This document shows positions 22,072 to 32,822 of a stretch of DNA of 64,000 nucleotides, in pieces. The notes under the pieces are model-generated. The model searched no databases and was not told the origin of the DNA. It saw only the letters and a program-made list of their open reading frames with translations. The DNA lies in contig CM055093.1 of the NCBI GenBank assembly GCA_029204225.1, forward strand, positions 33,926,525 to 33,990,524, given 5' to 3'. The stretch comes from Diphasiastrum complanatum (Eukaryota; Streptophyta; Lycopodiopsida; Lycopodiales; Lycopodiaceae). The translations under genes were made by a program, and so were the position numbers. The number at the start of each line of letters is the position of its first letter. The stretch's first letter is position 1.

Positions 22072-23140
22072 GGATCGAAGGATTTATTGTCAGAGATGGA
22101 GCTTCCATCGCCATAGCTATGGTGTGATCGTCGTCTCCAGCTTCTCGTTTTGCATTTGCTTTGTATTTTCATCTCATTTTGTTCCGATCCTGTTTTTGGG
22201 CTGTTTTATGGATGCTGTTTGGCCATCACCATCTGTTTCATGCCGCTACATCTGCAGAGTATGGCATTTGTTTCCTGTAAGGAGGATGCTATCATCTGCG
22301 GGAGCAGGGTTCTGTTCATTGCGCTTGCTGAGAGGATGAAGTTGGGTGTCTTGCCTTTGTTTTCTTGCTTGGGCCAAGTTTGAATGCTGCCTTTTTCCGA
22401 CCTATCGAGCAGATGCAGTAGTTTTTTGGATTTTTGTAGTGAAACTTTGGCAGGGAAGCACTGGGGCGTGGGCATTGACTGCTTCAAGGTTACGCACATA
22501 GTCTTCCTGTGCTCCTTTTTTTGGTGGATTCTCCTCTATGAACATGCAATTTATGATTTGAAGTTTTTGGCTGCAAATCTTGATTTGCTCTGTAATCATA
22601 TTTTCCCCTTGGTTTCCTTTGAATTGTTTTCTTATTCTGGTTTTGCTATGAAACCAAGTGAATTTACATTCTTTTCACGGGTTCATACCTTGGTAGATTT
22701 ATCGGCTTTTCTGCTTTTTCTTCTGTGATGTATTCTGCATACTGTTACTTGAGACGTGATCTCAGATTGGGTATGCGGATTGTTACCCCTCTTCCGAAAC
22801 ATGGAGCTTCAACCCAAAAAAAAGTCAGTTTGTTGCCGTAATTCTGATCATGGAAGGGATCCGAGCATTCAAAGGACTTTCCTGTATTTCCCTACAGAGC
22901 CTGATGATCCCCTCCTATTTTGGGGTTGTAATGGAAGGGTTGCCGCAGGGTGTTGTTAGATATGAAGATGCGAAGTAACCCTTTCTTGATCTAAGAAAAC
23001 TTCTTGTCCCTCAAGTTTTGGACCAAGAATCTGATCTGAAAATTCTGTGGATTTCAGATGATATCAGAAACATCGAGTCTCTAGGCAAAGAATAGTAGGA
23101 AATTCATTATTTAGGACTTTAGGTTTTGAGTAAGGAAAAC
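22069..23140 (+). other. Probable long 5' leader, likely containing an intron
   Basis: More than 1 kb without a convincing ORF separates the CT tract from the start codon. Candidate splice sites are a donor CCTGTAAGGA (about 22277) and acceptors such as CGTGATCTCAG (about 22757-22766), with a T-rich stretch between. Short frames (22069-22339, 22384-22728) lack motifs. Which splice sites are used cannot be decided from sequence alone. Confidence 0.4.
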
Positions 23141-26032
23141 ATGTCTTTGGCACGATCAAAGATGCCTGGTACTGCAGCCAAAAGACGTTCTTTTCAAAGC
23201 TGGGTGACTCTGCCGAGTGCACCACCGAAGGAGGGTTTTCTGACCAACTTTGGTGTGTTGGAGCCTACGATCGCAGATTTGACCGCAGGTAGTCCAACCA
23301 CAACTCTTTCCATCGGTGTGGAAAGTTTGGGGGATAGAGAGAATGCCAAAGATCTTTCTCAGCAGCCAGTTTCAAAATTGAAGAGTGTATCCTGGGCTCA
23401 TCTGAAAGAGAAAACGAGCTCTGTGTGTAAGGGTGGAGACCTTGGTGGCTTGCAGCATGATCGTTTTGTTAGTGGGGAAAAACGGAAAAGAGCAGTCTCA
23501 TTCGATCCGAAAGGGCGCACCGAGCTTGGAGAAATCCCTTTTCAGGAAGAATCAGATATCGAACTTGCCCTGGGTCAGATGGGAGGTTGTTCTCAGAGTA
23601 AAAGTAAGTCAGGAGCCGAAATTTTCACGGGGGAACCCTTGGGTGGATTGAATATGGCTCTTGGAAATTGTCAGTTGGAGAATTATTATCAAAATATTGG
23701 TGGCAGTGGTAGGGAAGAGTTGGTTGATGCTGTTTCACAGCCAAGATCGGGATCGGGTTTAGCACAGTGGACTGCTGGAGAAGATTCTCAACATCTTGAC
23801 AGAGCAACTTTTGATGTGGCAAATAAGAATTTTTCTGAAGAATCAAACCTGCTTTTGAGTTTGGGAGATATGGGGCATGCGAATGGGAGCAGAGAAGATT
23901 GCGACTTCTCTTCATATACTTCAAAGCACTTGCAGGATGAACGTCTAGAGTCCAGTGCGGAAGTTCCTTTGGGATTGGGACTCTTTGGCAATCCTATCCA
24001 GAATCTTTCTGTTGGAGAATCAAGAAGCTTTTCAGGTCTAAGAGATGTGGAGGATCATGCAGGTGATTTTCTAGGGCTTGGTCAGACGAACCATCAACCA
24101 GAGACGGTATGTGAACAAGTCTTGCGGCCGAGGCGTATTCCAATTGTTGATGAGGGTTCTTCTTCTGCTCGTTGGCTCAAGTCGGGTGGGTTTATGCCTT
24201 CTCTTTTGATGAGTAGTCGGATGTATCGGGAGTTCCAGAATACTACAGCAGTTGACTGCTTAGAAAACAATGGGGTGCTTGCTAATCATGAGGAAGAGCT
24301 TGTGGAACCAGACTTTTCAGTCATTGTGAGACCATCCAGTGGCACTACATCAACAAGTGGGGCATCAGGCCTCTCAGACAGAGCATCCAAAATCTGCAAG
24401 TTTAGAGGTTGCGGGAAAGGGGCAAGAGGTGCATCTGGTTTATGTATTGCTCATGGTGGTGGACGTAGATGCCAGAAACATGGATGCAACAAGGGAGCAG
24501 AAGGTCGCACAGTTTATTGCAAAGCACATGGAGGAGGGAGACGGTGCCAGAGCCTTGGGTGCACTAAGAGTGCAGAAGGAAAGACAGATTATTGCATAGG
24601 CCATGGTGGAGGAAGAAGATGTAGTCATGAAAGTTGTGTCAAAGCAGCCAGAGGAAAATCAGGCCTGTGTATCAGGCACGGTGGTGGGAAAAGATGTCAG
24701 AAAGAGGGTTGCACAAAGAGCGCAGAAGGTTACACAGGGCTATGCATATCTCATGGTGGAGGCCGGCGCTGCCAATTCGCAGGCTGTACCAAAGGTGCAC
24801 AAGGAAGCACTATGTTTTGTAAAGCCCATGGAGGGGGAAAGAGATGCATGATTCTAGGATGCAACAAAGGTGCGGAAGGCAGTACTCCCCTTTGTAAGGG
24901 GCATGGAGGTGGGAAGAGATGCATGTACGAAGGTGGTGGAATCTGCACGAAAAGTGTTCATGGAGGCACTTTGTTCTGTGTTGCACATGGAGGTGGCAAG
25001 AGGTGTGCTGTATCTGGATGTTCAAAAAGTGCAAGAGGGAGGACAGACTTTTGTGTGAGACATGGAGGAGGTAAGCGTTGCAAAGTTGAAGCTTGTGGGA
25101 AAAGTGCACAAGGCAGCACAGATTTTTGTAAAGCTCACGGGGGAGGAAAAAGATGTTCATGGGGACAAGAAGGCTCAGCTTATGAGCCTAGTCTCATCAT
25201 AGAAGGAAACGGAGAACTTTCTAGGACCGCTTGTGATAGATTTGCTCGTGGGCGGTTGGGGCTTTGTGCAGCACATGGTGCCCTGTTGCAGGATCAAAGA
25301 GTTAATGGAAAGACTGTTGGTGCCTCTTCTTTTGGTCCTGGTCTTACTCCAGGCCTGTTTCGAGGGTTAGTGTCAGGCTCTGTGCAAAACACAGTAAGCA
25401 AAGGAACGCCTTTGAGCTCCACGGTGGGATTATCCACCCATGATAATTCTCATGTTTTCACTAATGACAAGAACAGTGCAGGAACTGAAAGATTGGAGGG
25501 TCTAGATTCAGGTGAAATGTGGAAAAGATCCAATTCCATGATCATAGGTTCTACGGTCGCGACTGCAAGACCTGTGGAGGCATCTCAGGGGCTGGGAATC
25601 AGCTTAGGAGGAGAATCTGTTCAAAATAAAGTTCCTGGTGGTTCATTTTTGGACCCGTCAGGCTCTGTTCATGGTGATGAAAAGTATTTGCCAGGTCTTG
25701 GATCTCCGTTGCAATTTGCATTTGAATGGGCAACTGCTCCCAGAAGTAGTTCATTAGGTCGATGTGGTTCATCTTCAAATGCTCCCGAGATTATAGCTAT
25801 AAACATTGTCCCTTCTGCATCGGTCTCGATCTTGCAATCTTTCCATCAATCACTTATCCCCCCTCAAGTGCTTGTTCCTCAATCCATGAAACAATCTGTT
25901 CATTCATCTTCTAATTTGTTTGAGGGCGATAGCGGTGGCGTCGGCTCATCTTTCATGCCAGAGGGCAGGGTTCATGGAGGTGGCCTTTTGGCCATGTTAG
26001 CATCTGAAGCAACTGAGAAAGAGGATGCATGA
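23141..26032 (+). CDS. Plant Cys/His-repeat nuclear-type protein, WRKY19-like family (no WRKY domain)
   Basis: A single uninterrupted frame of 963 codons from ATG 23141 (context AAAACATGT) to TGA at 26030. The open frame extends upstream to a TTG at 23126, but 23141 is the first ATG in frame; a second ATG is at 23162. Residues about 1-400 are Ser/Gly/Leu-rich, probably disordered, with several L-x-L-G-L-like motifs (DFLGLGQ, LGLGLFG). From about residue 423 (24389) come ten tandem 25-residue repeats of the form C-x4-C-x10-C-x2-H-GGG(R/K)R, ending near 25155. The eighth is three residues longer, and an eleventh is split by an insert and lacks HGGG. The C-terminal 260 residues are low complexity and end in a GGLLAMLASEA motif. 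Arabidopsis and rice relatives are often labelled WRKY19-like from similarity alone. Their molecular role is unknown to me; zinc binding by the C/H repeats is likely. This is the only intact host gene in the window. Confidence 0.88.
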   Translation: MSLARSKMPGTAAKRRSFQSWVTLPSAPPKEGFLTNFGVLEPTIADLTAGSPTTTLSIGVESLGDRENAKDLSQQPVSKLKSVSWAHLKEKTSSVCKGGDLGGLQHDRFVSGEKRKRAVSFDPKGRTELGEIPFQEESDIELALGQMGGCSQSKSKSGAEIFTGEPLGGLNMALGNCQLENYYQNIGGSGREELVDAVSQPRSGSGLAQWTAGEDSQHLDRATFDVANKNFSEESNLLLSLGDMGHANGSREDCDFSSYTSKHLQDERLESSAEVPLGLGLFGNPIQNLSVGESRSFSGLRDVEDHAGDFLGLGQTNHQPETVCEQVLRPRRIPIVDEGSSSARWLKSGGFMPSLLMSSRMYREFQNTTAVDCLENNGVLANHEEELVEPDFSVIVRPSSGTTSTSGASGLSDRASKICKFRGCGKGARGASGLCIAHGGGRRCQKHGCNKGAEGRTVYCKAHGGGRRCQSLGCTKSAEGKTDYCIGHGGGRRCSHESCVKAARGKSGLCIRHGGGKRCQKEGCTKSAEGYTGLCISHGGGRRCQFAGCTKGAQGSTMFCKAHGGGKRCMILGCNKGAEGSTPLCKGHGGGKRCMYEGGGICTKSVHGGTLFCVAHGGGKRCAVSGCSKSARGRTDFCVRHGGGKRCKVEACGKSAQGSTDFCKAHGGGKRCSWGQEGSAYEPSLIIEGNGELSRTACDRFARGRLGLCAAHGALLQDQRVNGKTVGASSFGPGLTPGLFRGLVSGSVQNTVSKGTPLSSTVGLSTHDNSHVFTNDKNSAGTERLEGLDSGEMWKRSNSMIIGSTVATARPVEASQGLGISLGGESVQNKVPGGSFLDPSGSVHGDEKYLPGLGSPLQFAFEWATAPRSSSLGRCGSSSNAPEIIAINIVPSASVSILQSFHQSLIPPQVLVPQSMKQSVHSSSNLFEGDSGGVGSSFMPEGRVHGGGLLAMLASEATEKEDA

Positions 26033-27422
26033 CATTGTTGGCTTAAAGGCCACTGCAAGAATTATCTTGCTGTTGAAACAGTAGTAGATTGGTAAATATT
26101 TGCATTGTAGAATTTGTACAGTCCACAAAATGCTTGTACGAGGAAAACACTTCTCTACCAATTGGCTTCTGATTGGAAGTCGTTAATATTGACATAGGTC
26201 AAATACCATTCTTTAATCTTTGGTAATTGATCTGATTAGAATGTCATTGATTCATCGAAGCTGAATGGTATGTTTTCCTATTTTTTTGGGCATTGCATTC
26301 TTGGTGCACCCTGATTTGTTAGTGTGTTGTGAAGAAAGGTGGGAGTTCTATTTGATGAAAATAATTGTATTCTCTTCAGATGTATATTGTAAAGCTTTTC
26401 ATTTATCGAAGCCCTCCCATTTGATATATTGTGTTGCGTTAACTTGCATCAAATATTTGTTATTCATAAAGCATTTGAAGTGTGGAATATTTTAGCTCAT
26501 CAAAACAGAAAAGTATGATGCCTAGTCCAATGGGTAGTAACAATGTATATCCCAACACTGTTTTGTGGGTGATTGACATTCCAAAGGAGTACTTTTTTAT
26601 TAAAAAAGATTTGATCTTGCGTAAGTGGGCCTGAAACATTCAGCTACGGTACTCAACCTTGTGCATACATTTGCTCAAGTAGGCAGTATGCAGTACTCTT
26701 GATCCACCTTTAAGTTTCATGAAGAAGATTGCCCATTTTCTGGGAACTGTGGATTTGGACCACCTTGCCAACCCACCAAGAAAGAGGATCAGAATTGTCA
26801 GTCTAAGGTAAAGTAACTGTTTATATTTTAGACAAGCACAAGACAACTAATCACTCTGTTCTTCAAACAGTAAAATGGCTGACATCATTCGCATAGAAGG
26901 CAATACTAGCCTGGTGTAATTCTTCCTTCTTGTTATTCATGCAAAATCAGAAATCAAAGGGCTATGAGGAATCCATATGGACGTGATTGACGGGGTAGAT
27001 TGTGCAAACTTTACTATTGAATTGTGCTGTTTAATAGAAGTCCACATTTTAGATGGCTTGGCATGGCTTCCTTGCTATTCTCAAGCACCTTGTACACTTT
27101 TTCCATCACTAGGCCCCCTAACTGTATACTTGTCAACTATTCGTATCAGCATATTTTCCTATATTCTAGGTATTGTCTGACTTTATTAGCAGCATTAATA
27201 GCTGTGGGTTTGCGTAACCTGACAATTCCACACATATCCTTCAAAGCTAACTACAAGGATCTCAAGCAATGTTTCCATTGAGGATGAAAGAATGTGGATG
27301 GACACCCCTGGAGTATAATCATGGCTACCCTCGTCTGGAAATTGGAATCATAAGGCATTCTAGATTATGCTTATGATTGAACTTTAGGGATGTTTGAATT
27401 TTGTCAATGATCCTCAAGGATG
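26033..27422 (+). other. 3' flank of the Cys/His-repeat gene, then unassigned DNA
   Basis: The first 450 bases are T/A-rich and probably contain the 3' UTR; no canonical AATAAA is obvious. The remainder shows no gene. The open frames at 26265, 26977 and 27024 are short and lack motifs. Confidence 0.4.
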
Positions 27423-27465
27423 TTCTCTCTCTCTCTATCTCCTTCTCTCTCTCCCTCCCTCAACT
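27423..27465. repeat. CT-rich microsatellite
   Basis: Interrupted CTCT run (CTCTCTCTCTCTATCTCC...CTCTCTCTCCCTCCCT). Confidence 0.8.
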
Positions 27466-27843
27466 CTATTTATGGCTATTTTTGGCCTTGCCTTGTAAAT
27501 GCAAATTTGCAATACTATGTGTTGAGTAGGTCTATGTGTTGAGGTAGGTCAATGTGCATGCATGAAAAGTCTACTTTTTGGCCATGCCTTACAAAATGCG
27601 TTCAACTAGCAAACATGCATAAAACAAAACATGAACAACTAGCAAACATACATAACACAGGAACGCATAGCAAACATGCAGAAAGCACAACGATCTACAT
27701 ATAGCATGTGATGCCAATTGGTTATGGGGCCCACAAGCTCTTTCTGAAGATCCACGCTTACAGATTCTCAAGCTCTTTGTATTTGCCCTAATCGGATTTT
27801 CTGTACATAATTGTTTATATTTGCATCGAGAAGGAATAAGAAG

Positions 27844-28113
27844 ATGGCGAGTTCGCTTTATATGTCTCTGGATGATATTATTAAGAGTAACAAACAGGTC
27901 TAATGGCGCGGGTTACACCAGCAGCAGCAGCAGCAGCAGATCATTAGGAACGATCCGCAAAGCCAATAGTCGTGCCACTTTCAGGCCTTCGCCTTACTCT
28001 ATGGCCAAGGCAAGCAAGCACCATCTTCTTGTGCATAAATCGTATTGGAAAATTCAAGCGACAATGAGTATGATCCCTTCTCATCTGAGGTATTCAGACT
28101 AACAGGTCTTTAG
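27844..28113 (+). pseudogene. UAP56-interacting factor / FYTTD1-like sequence, frameshifted
   Basis: ATG 27844 opens MASSLYMSLDDIIKSNKQ. The MSLDDIIK-x-N(K/R) core is the UAP56-binding motif found at the N-terminus of mRNA-export adaptors (ALY/THO4 and UIF-type proteins). CAG at its end is followed by GTCTAA, so this could be exon 1 with a GT donor, or an in-frame stop. In the next frame come a Ser run from (CAG)n, then RATFRPSPYSMAKA, a pattern like the R-x-x-PYxxxKAP segment of plant UIF-like proteins. Back in the first frame the end reads ENSSDNEYDPFSSEVFRLTGL, then TAG at 28111. The pieces sit in two frames without room for normal introns, so a decayed or retroposed copy is most likely. 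The assignment rests on short motifs. Confidence 0.45.
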
Positions 28114-29945
28114 TCAAGTACTGTTTTTGCTGTTGTGGAGTACAGTCTGCATAAACTGAGTCTAATCAGTTTTGAGTACCATCATCAACACTGCTATGAG
28201 CAACAAGGAGATACTTTTTCAAAAATGGTTTGGATGGCAACTTTCGAGGACCAAGAGAGACCTTGATTAGCTGTTACAAGATTCAGGCTCAGGATCCCTC
28301 GCTTGTGGATTCGATTTGTTGAGGCACATATATGAAGAAATTGGGCTTTCTTTCTTTGATTTGAATGTATGCTGCTGACGGATCTATGTACAGTAACATT
28401 CAAGAGAAAAAGTAGCCTTTTTAAGTCTTATGCTGTTGAAGGTGTGTCTTGCAAATGAAGAATACAAAGCAGTTGGCGTATATAGAAAGAAGGATATGTA
28501 TGCGGGATTTACAACACAGCGGAATTTTGCAGAGGTAAACTTCATAAGAGGTGCAACTGTCAGAAAGGTAACAGCAACAGCAGTAGCAGTAAACTAGACT
28601 CTCGGGGATGGCATCTGGTGTTTAAGCAAAATTGCCTTAGTATCGCTGCCATTTTGATGTACATCCCAAGGGATAGAGGCTGTTTTTTGATATCTTAGAA
28701 GATGTTTCAAATGGGTTGGAGCTCCTTACAACTTCCAGGCTAGAAGTGCCCTTCTTTTCTGGCTGGAAGGAAACTAGATGCTGCTTGGTGACTCTTGACG
28801 AAGGTAATTGACAGGAGTTCAGCAATCTTCTATTTGCAAAACTTCGGTTGCTTCATGTGTAATCCGTGGCTACCTTGAGAAGAACTTCCCATCGTGTTTA
28901 GAAGAATAGGATTTACCGTGCCGACTGCAACAACCTGAAGAAGACCTCTCTCTTGTTAGCAAAGGGGCAGCGGTAGAGCTTTCAAAACAATTCATGTTGT
29001 TGGTCTTTCAGAGTTTTAGTGGCCAATTTCGTTAATGCAAGTTCTTCGGAATCAATTGGAAAAGGTTTACAACGGCTGATGGCTCCATTGATGAAAACGA
29101 CATTCCGTGTGAAAAAAAAATTTCAAAAAAAAAAAGAGAGGAAAAGATCACAGCACAGTTCGTGAGTGTTGAATTTCACACGTGTGGGAGTGGCCAAAAG
29201 TGTGATTATGATCTTCTAAGATTTGGTGATTGCACAAAGATCAAGCATAGATTGAAAATCAAGATCTATCTCACAAATCCAAGGCAAGATCACAATGAAA
29301 CATGCATATATCATCCATGAAAGTACATTCACACGTGTAAACTAAGTACAAAACAGCCTTGCTCTCGGATAGAGAGAGAAACCAAGCACCAATCTTCAAA
29401 ATGTAGAAACTCTCATTAACTCTAAAAAATGATCTAAGAATTGATCTAAGACACATATAAGTAGCTCAAGGGGAGTGAAACATGATTGGAGCCTCAAACT
29501 TGATTGGACCAATTCGGTGGATTTCTAGCTTTTGATTGGTCACTAGCTCTCATGCCAACACATGGGAAAGTGTCACACATCCAACCTCATCATGACAAAT
29601 GTAACAAGCCTAACCTAGCTCGAGCCACATCGCACTCTACTTTTGGCCTAATCATGACTTTACATGTGTACTTGCTCAAATTGCCTCTAATGCCAAAAAT
29701 GGCCTAATCAACTACTAACACATGGATTGATGCTACTAAATTTCAAGTACCCTTAACTCAACATAGATCTAACTTGTTTTCAAACATTAAATGCTCACTA
29801 TGATCCAAATAAACAACCAAAAGTAGCAATCATTAGTTAATTTGAAGCTAGAAAACAATTGAAATCCAAGAGCACTCTCTAATCTAGATTTTTCACTCAA
29901 AATCTTGCTTCATGGAGCTCTACCTTCAAGCATGCACGTGCCTAG
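28114..29945. other. Unassigned DNA; later part probably interior of a minus-strand retroelement
   Basis: No coding motif recognised. From about 29160 the sequence resembles the AT-rich post-PBS leader of the minus-strand elements whose primer sites lie at 29946 and 30588. The phrase GCTCTCGGATAGAGAGAGAAA at about 29360 is echoed at about 30185. Confidence 0.35.
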
Positions 29946-29957
29946 GCTTCGATACCA
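29946..29957 (-). other. Degenerate primer-binding site (minus-strand element)
   Basis: The plus strand reads GCTTCGATACCA; the complement TGGTATCGAAGC is a near match to initiator tRNA-Met. TGTTAAAAAGTGAG follows at 29958, which could be the end of an LTR remnant. Confidence 0.45.
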
Positions 29958-30587
29958 TGTTAAAAAGTGAGATTTGAGGACCTTACAAACATCTACCACA
30001 ACCTCCATGCATGTGAGTTTGCACAAGATCCATCTATGCTAGATCAACTCGAATTTGGAAGAGCTATCTAATGCACTTTGAATCAAGACAAGAGCTCAAT
30101 CACACAAAAAAATATGATCATCCAAAGACAATCAAGTTTTCTTATATTCACATTCACTTTGAGACTCAAAACCAAACACCTTGTTGCTCTCGAGTAGAGA
30201 GAGAAAATTTGCTTGCTATCGAGTAGAGATTGAAACACACTCAAATGAAGTTCAGTACCCTCACTATCTAGAGATCCAATCAAAATTAGGTTTTAATAAA
30301 ATCACAAAAAATTGATGATTTCAAAATCTATATGCAAATGCTCAAATCTTGATATGCAATCTTATAGCCACCTAGGCTTTCCTAATGATCCAAAAATCGG
30401 CCAAATCTAGTATGTGAATTCCAAAATTGGAATTGATCAAGATTATAACCCTAAATAGAGAAAGATCCAATCTACATATGCAAGAAACTCAATTTTGGTG
30501 TAAAATCCTAGCTAGCGTGCTCTAGCATTGATATCTTCTCCAAATCATTGATGCATGTGAATGCCTCCTTCATAATCTGAAACACAA

Positions 30588-30599
30588 GCTCTGATACCA
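30588..30599 (-). other. Primer-binding site (minus-strand element)
   Basis: The plus strand reads GCTCTGATACCA, the exact complement of TGGTATCAGAGC, the common plant initiator tRNA-Met primer site. It directly abuts the LTR at 30600. Confidence 0.75.
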
Positions 30600-31255
30600 T
30601 GTGAAAGATTTGGGATCAATTCATATCCAAATCATCAAAAGATCTTTGGTTACAAAAACAAGCAATTCACCAATCTTGCCAATGTAGAAAAATCAGCATT
30701 TACACATAAAATAGAATGCTAATTCTAATAGAACTTGATCAAACATAAATCAAAACATAAATAGAAGCTATTGTCCATACAACAACAGTACCCTACTATA
30801 TTTCACATGTGAATCCGAAAATAACAATAACAAATCATTCTACACATAAAATTGCAAGATATCACAAGTAGAGTGCACCAATGGATAGTAGAACCCAAGA
30901 GAACCATGTATCAGCATGAATGAGGTAAGAGAAATAGAAGATCAGTCTTCTCTCACGTGTGTACAACTATATATAATAGATCCATGAATATTCAAAAATT
31001 TGGTTTCCCTCCAAAATGATAAAACCCTAACATAGAGTGACTAAGTTCCATGAACCTTATTCAAATTTGAATCTACTAGTAACTCGACTTTCTAGCTTTT
31101 CCTCCAACTCTAAAATGAGTAATTTCAAATTCAATTAGACTAATTTGACTATGAAAAGTAAATGTCTAAGTCTAATATGAAATTGGCCTCAATTGCCAAA
31201 TAAACAAATGTAGCATTTGACTCAATATTGATCAAACTAGTTGAAATCTCTCACA
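30600..31255 (-). mobile_element. 5' LTR of a minus-strand copia-like element
   Basis: The block is bounded by TGTGAAAGATTT at the PBS side and AAATCTCTCACA at the other, a 12-base imperfect terminal inverted repeat with TG/CA ends. The PBS touches its left end, so the element reads leftward on the minus strand. The length of 656 bases suits a copia LTR. No 3' LTR partner is visible in the window. Confidence 0.65.
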
Positions 31256-31539
31256 ATTTTAGTGGCGGGATGCACTAAGTGCCCACCAACAATATCCCCC
31301 ACCTAGAGAAGTGTCGGCGGTCCCATGGCACCTACCTGCATTTGTTGTGGAAGGAAGCTGTCGATACGTTTATTGTTGGTGGAGCTGTGCTTCCGAAAGC
31401 GTGGATAGGATATCGCTTATATAAAATCTAAGGCTTTATTGGATGGTGGTGAGCATCAAGAACGTGGACTTGCCATATTCTCAATAAAACCCATAGGGGT
31501 CTAGTGGCCATTCTTAATAATCTTGTTCATCGAAGCTAA
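31256..31539. other. Unassigned DNA between LTR and copia fragment
   Basis: No recognisable coding motif; includes a GC-richer patch around 31300-31400. Confidence 0.35.
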
Positions 31540-31675
31540 CTGGATCTTCATTAGCCATTGTTCTTGCTTCATTGAACTTGACATCCCTAACAGTCTTCAC
31601 TTGATTAGTTTCCAGCATATAGATCTTGTAGTATGATGAATGAATATCATATCCTACAAGGTATCCCTACTCGAC
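31540..31675 (-). pseudogene. Copia integrase-RT linker fragment
   Basis: The minus strand reads VGYLVGYDIHSSYYKIYMLE and VKTVRDVKFNEARTM. The pattern GY.....YYKIY....V..VRDVKF.E is the conserved segment just after copia integrase. It is cut at 31675 by the LTR insertion and resumes as an earlier domain at 32514. Confidence 0.65.
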
Positions 31676-32460
31676 TGTTGGGGGTATTCCCAACATAGAG
31701 CGATTAAAAGAAAATGAGTCAATAAATGTGTTGCGAGGGCATGGCTTCCCGCGCGTATGAGTCCATGACCCAAGGAGCACGCAAGGCGATTGTAAATAGA
31801 AATAATGGAATTGGGCCCCTTGTAATTAAAATAAAACTTGAGGCCCAAAGTCATTTTAAATACTTTGGACTCACACGAATCTTGTGAATTCTAATGTACT
31901 TTTTGTGGACCCTTGGATTAAGTTGGGTCCAAGATGAATGGTTAGGATCAATGTAGATATTAGCCAATAGAAATTTGGGGCAAGGGCCTTTCCCATTTAT
32001 AAAAAGGCACCATTTGTACTCTATTTTTCATGCTTATTGAGAAGGAGGAAACTCTACCAAACTTGGAGAGAAGCATCCTCATTTGCTATCCACTACTTGC
32101 TAATGCTTTTTTTAATTGTGCTTTCTATTTCCTTCTAGTTACATGTTTTTGGTTGTGATAGTGAATATTTCTCCATTAGCAAGCATAAGGAGCATTTGAG
32201 CTAACCTCCACCCTCACTCCCTTCCTCTCTTCCTCTTCCTCTCTTTCTCTCCCTCATTTCTACTCTCTCTTCCCTCTCACAAGAATCATGATGAATGTTA
32301 GTTTAGTGGAGTAGAGTTAGGGGTGAGTAGTGTTAGTGTTAGGGAAAAAATAGAGAACTATCTAAAAGTAGCATTTATTCATAGTTAGGCATCTATCCAG
32401 TGTTCTAACCTTTGTTGATAGGCGGGAGGGCTATGACGACGCGAGAACATCGACCCTACA
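31676..32460 (+). mobile_element. LTR with Athila/Tat-type primer site, inserted in antisense copia
   Basis: Starts TGTTGGGGGTATTCCCAACA (a palindromic 20-mer) and ends CGACCCTACA. A TATA-like ATTTATAAAAAGG lies at about 32000, upstream of a CT-rich leader. Immediately 3' is a gypsy-type PBS, so this is a 5' LTR in plus orientation or the left part of an element whose interior is lost. Confidence 0.65.
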
Positions 32461-32461
32461 G

Positions 32462-32479
32462 TGGCACCGTTACCGGGGA
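32462..32479 (+). other. Primer-binding site, Athila/Tat type
   Basis: TGGCACCGTTACCGGGGA differs at two positions from the TGGCGCCGTTGCCGGGGA site typical of plant Athila/Tat gypsy elements. Both changes are G to A. It sits one base after the LTR end. Confidence 0.7.
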
Positions 32480-32513
32480 TAGGTTCTCACTAACTAGCAT
32501 AGCTGCATTTTAG

Positions 32514-32822
32514 TTATTTCTTCGAAGAGCCCTGTTCTTTGAAAGAATCCCTGGTGAAGGGTGTATGTGACGTCTTTCCTTTGATGCATGCATCACAGGA
32601 TGCCAGGCTGGTTGCATCTTTGATGCTAACTCTTGTGATTGCTCTATTATGGCTTGCTTTGTACAAAGCCATTGGGTTCATATGACACAGTCTCCTATGC
32701 CATAGAACATCCATCGACTCATGGACTTGATGAGTCTGCATTGTCAGTAGGCGTACATTCAAATGATACAAGTTGCCTCTACATCTTCCTTGAGTGATTA
32801 TTGTTAAAAATGTCACTTCCAA
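32514..32822 (-). pseudogene. Copia gag-pre-integrase fragment
   Basis: The minus-strand frame reads GRCRGNLYHLNVRLL, then VLWHRRLCHMNPMALYKA, CDACIKGKTSHTPF. This is the gag-pre-integrase zinc-binding module (H-x3-H ... C-x2-C) of copia. It probably belongs to the same element as 31540-31675, with the integrase core lost. Confidence 0.75.

Noticed and set aside
21962-22339. 125-codon frame before the Cys/His-repeat gene
   Set aside because: It overlaps the G-box and CT tract and has no recognisable domain; better explained as promoter and leader.
24339-25160. Overlapping frames inside the Cys/His-repeat gene on both strands
   Set aside because: Out-of-phase shadows produced by the repeated codons of the real gene.
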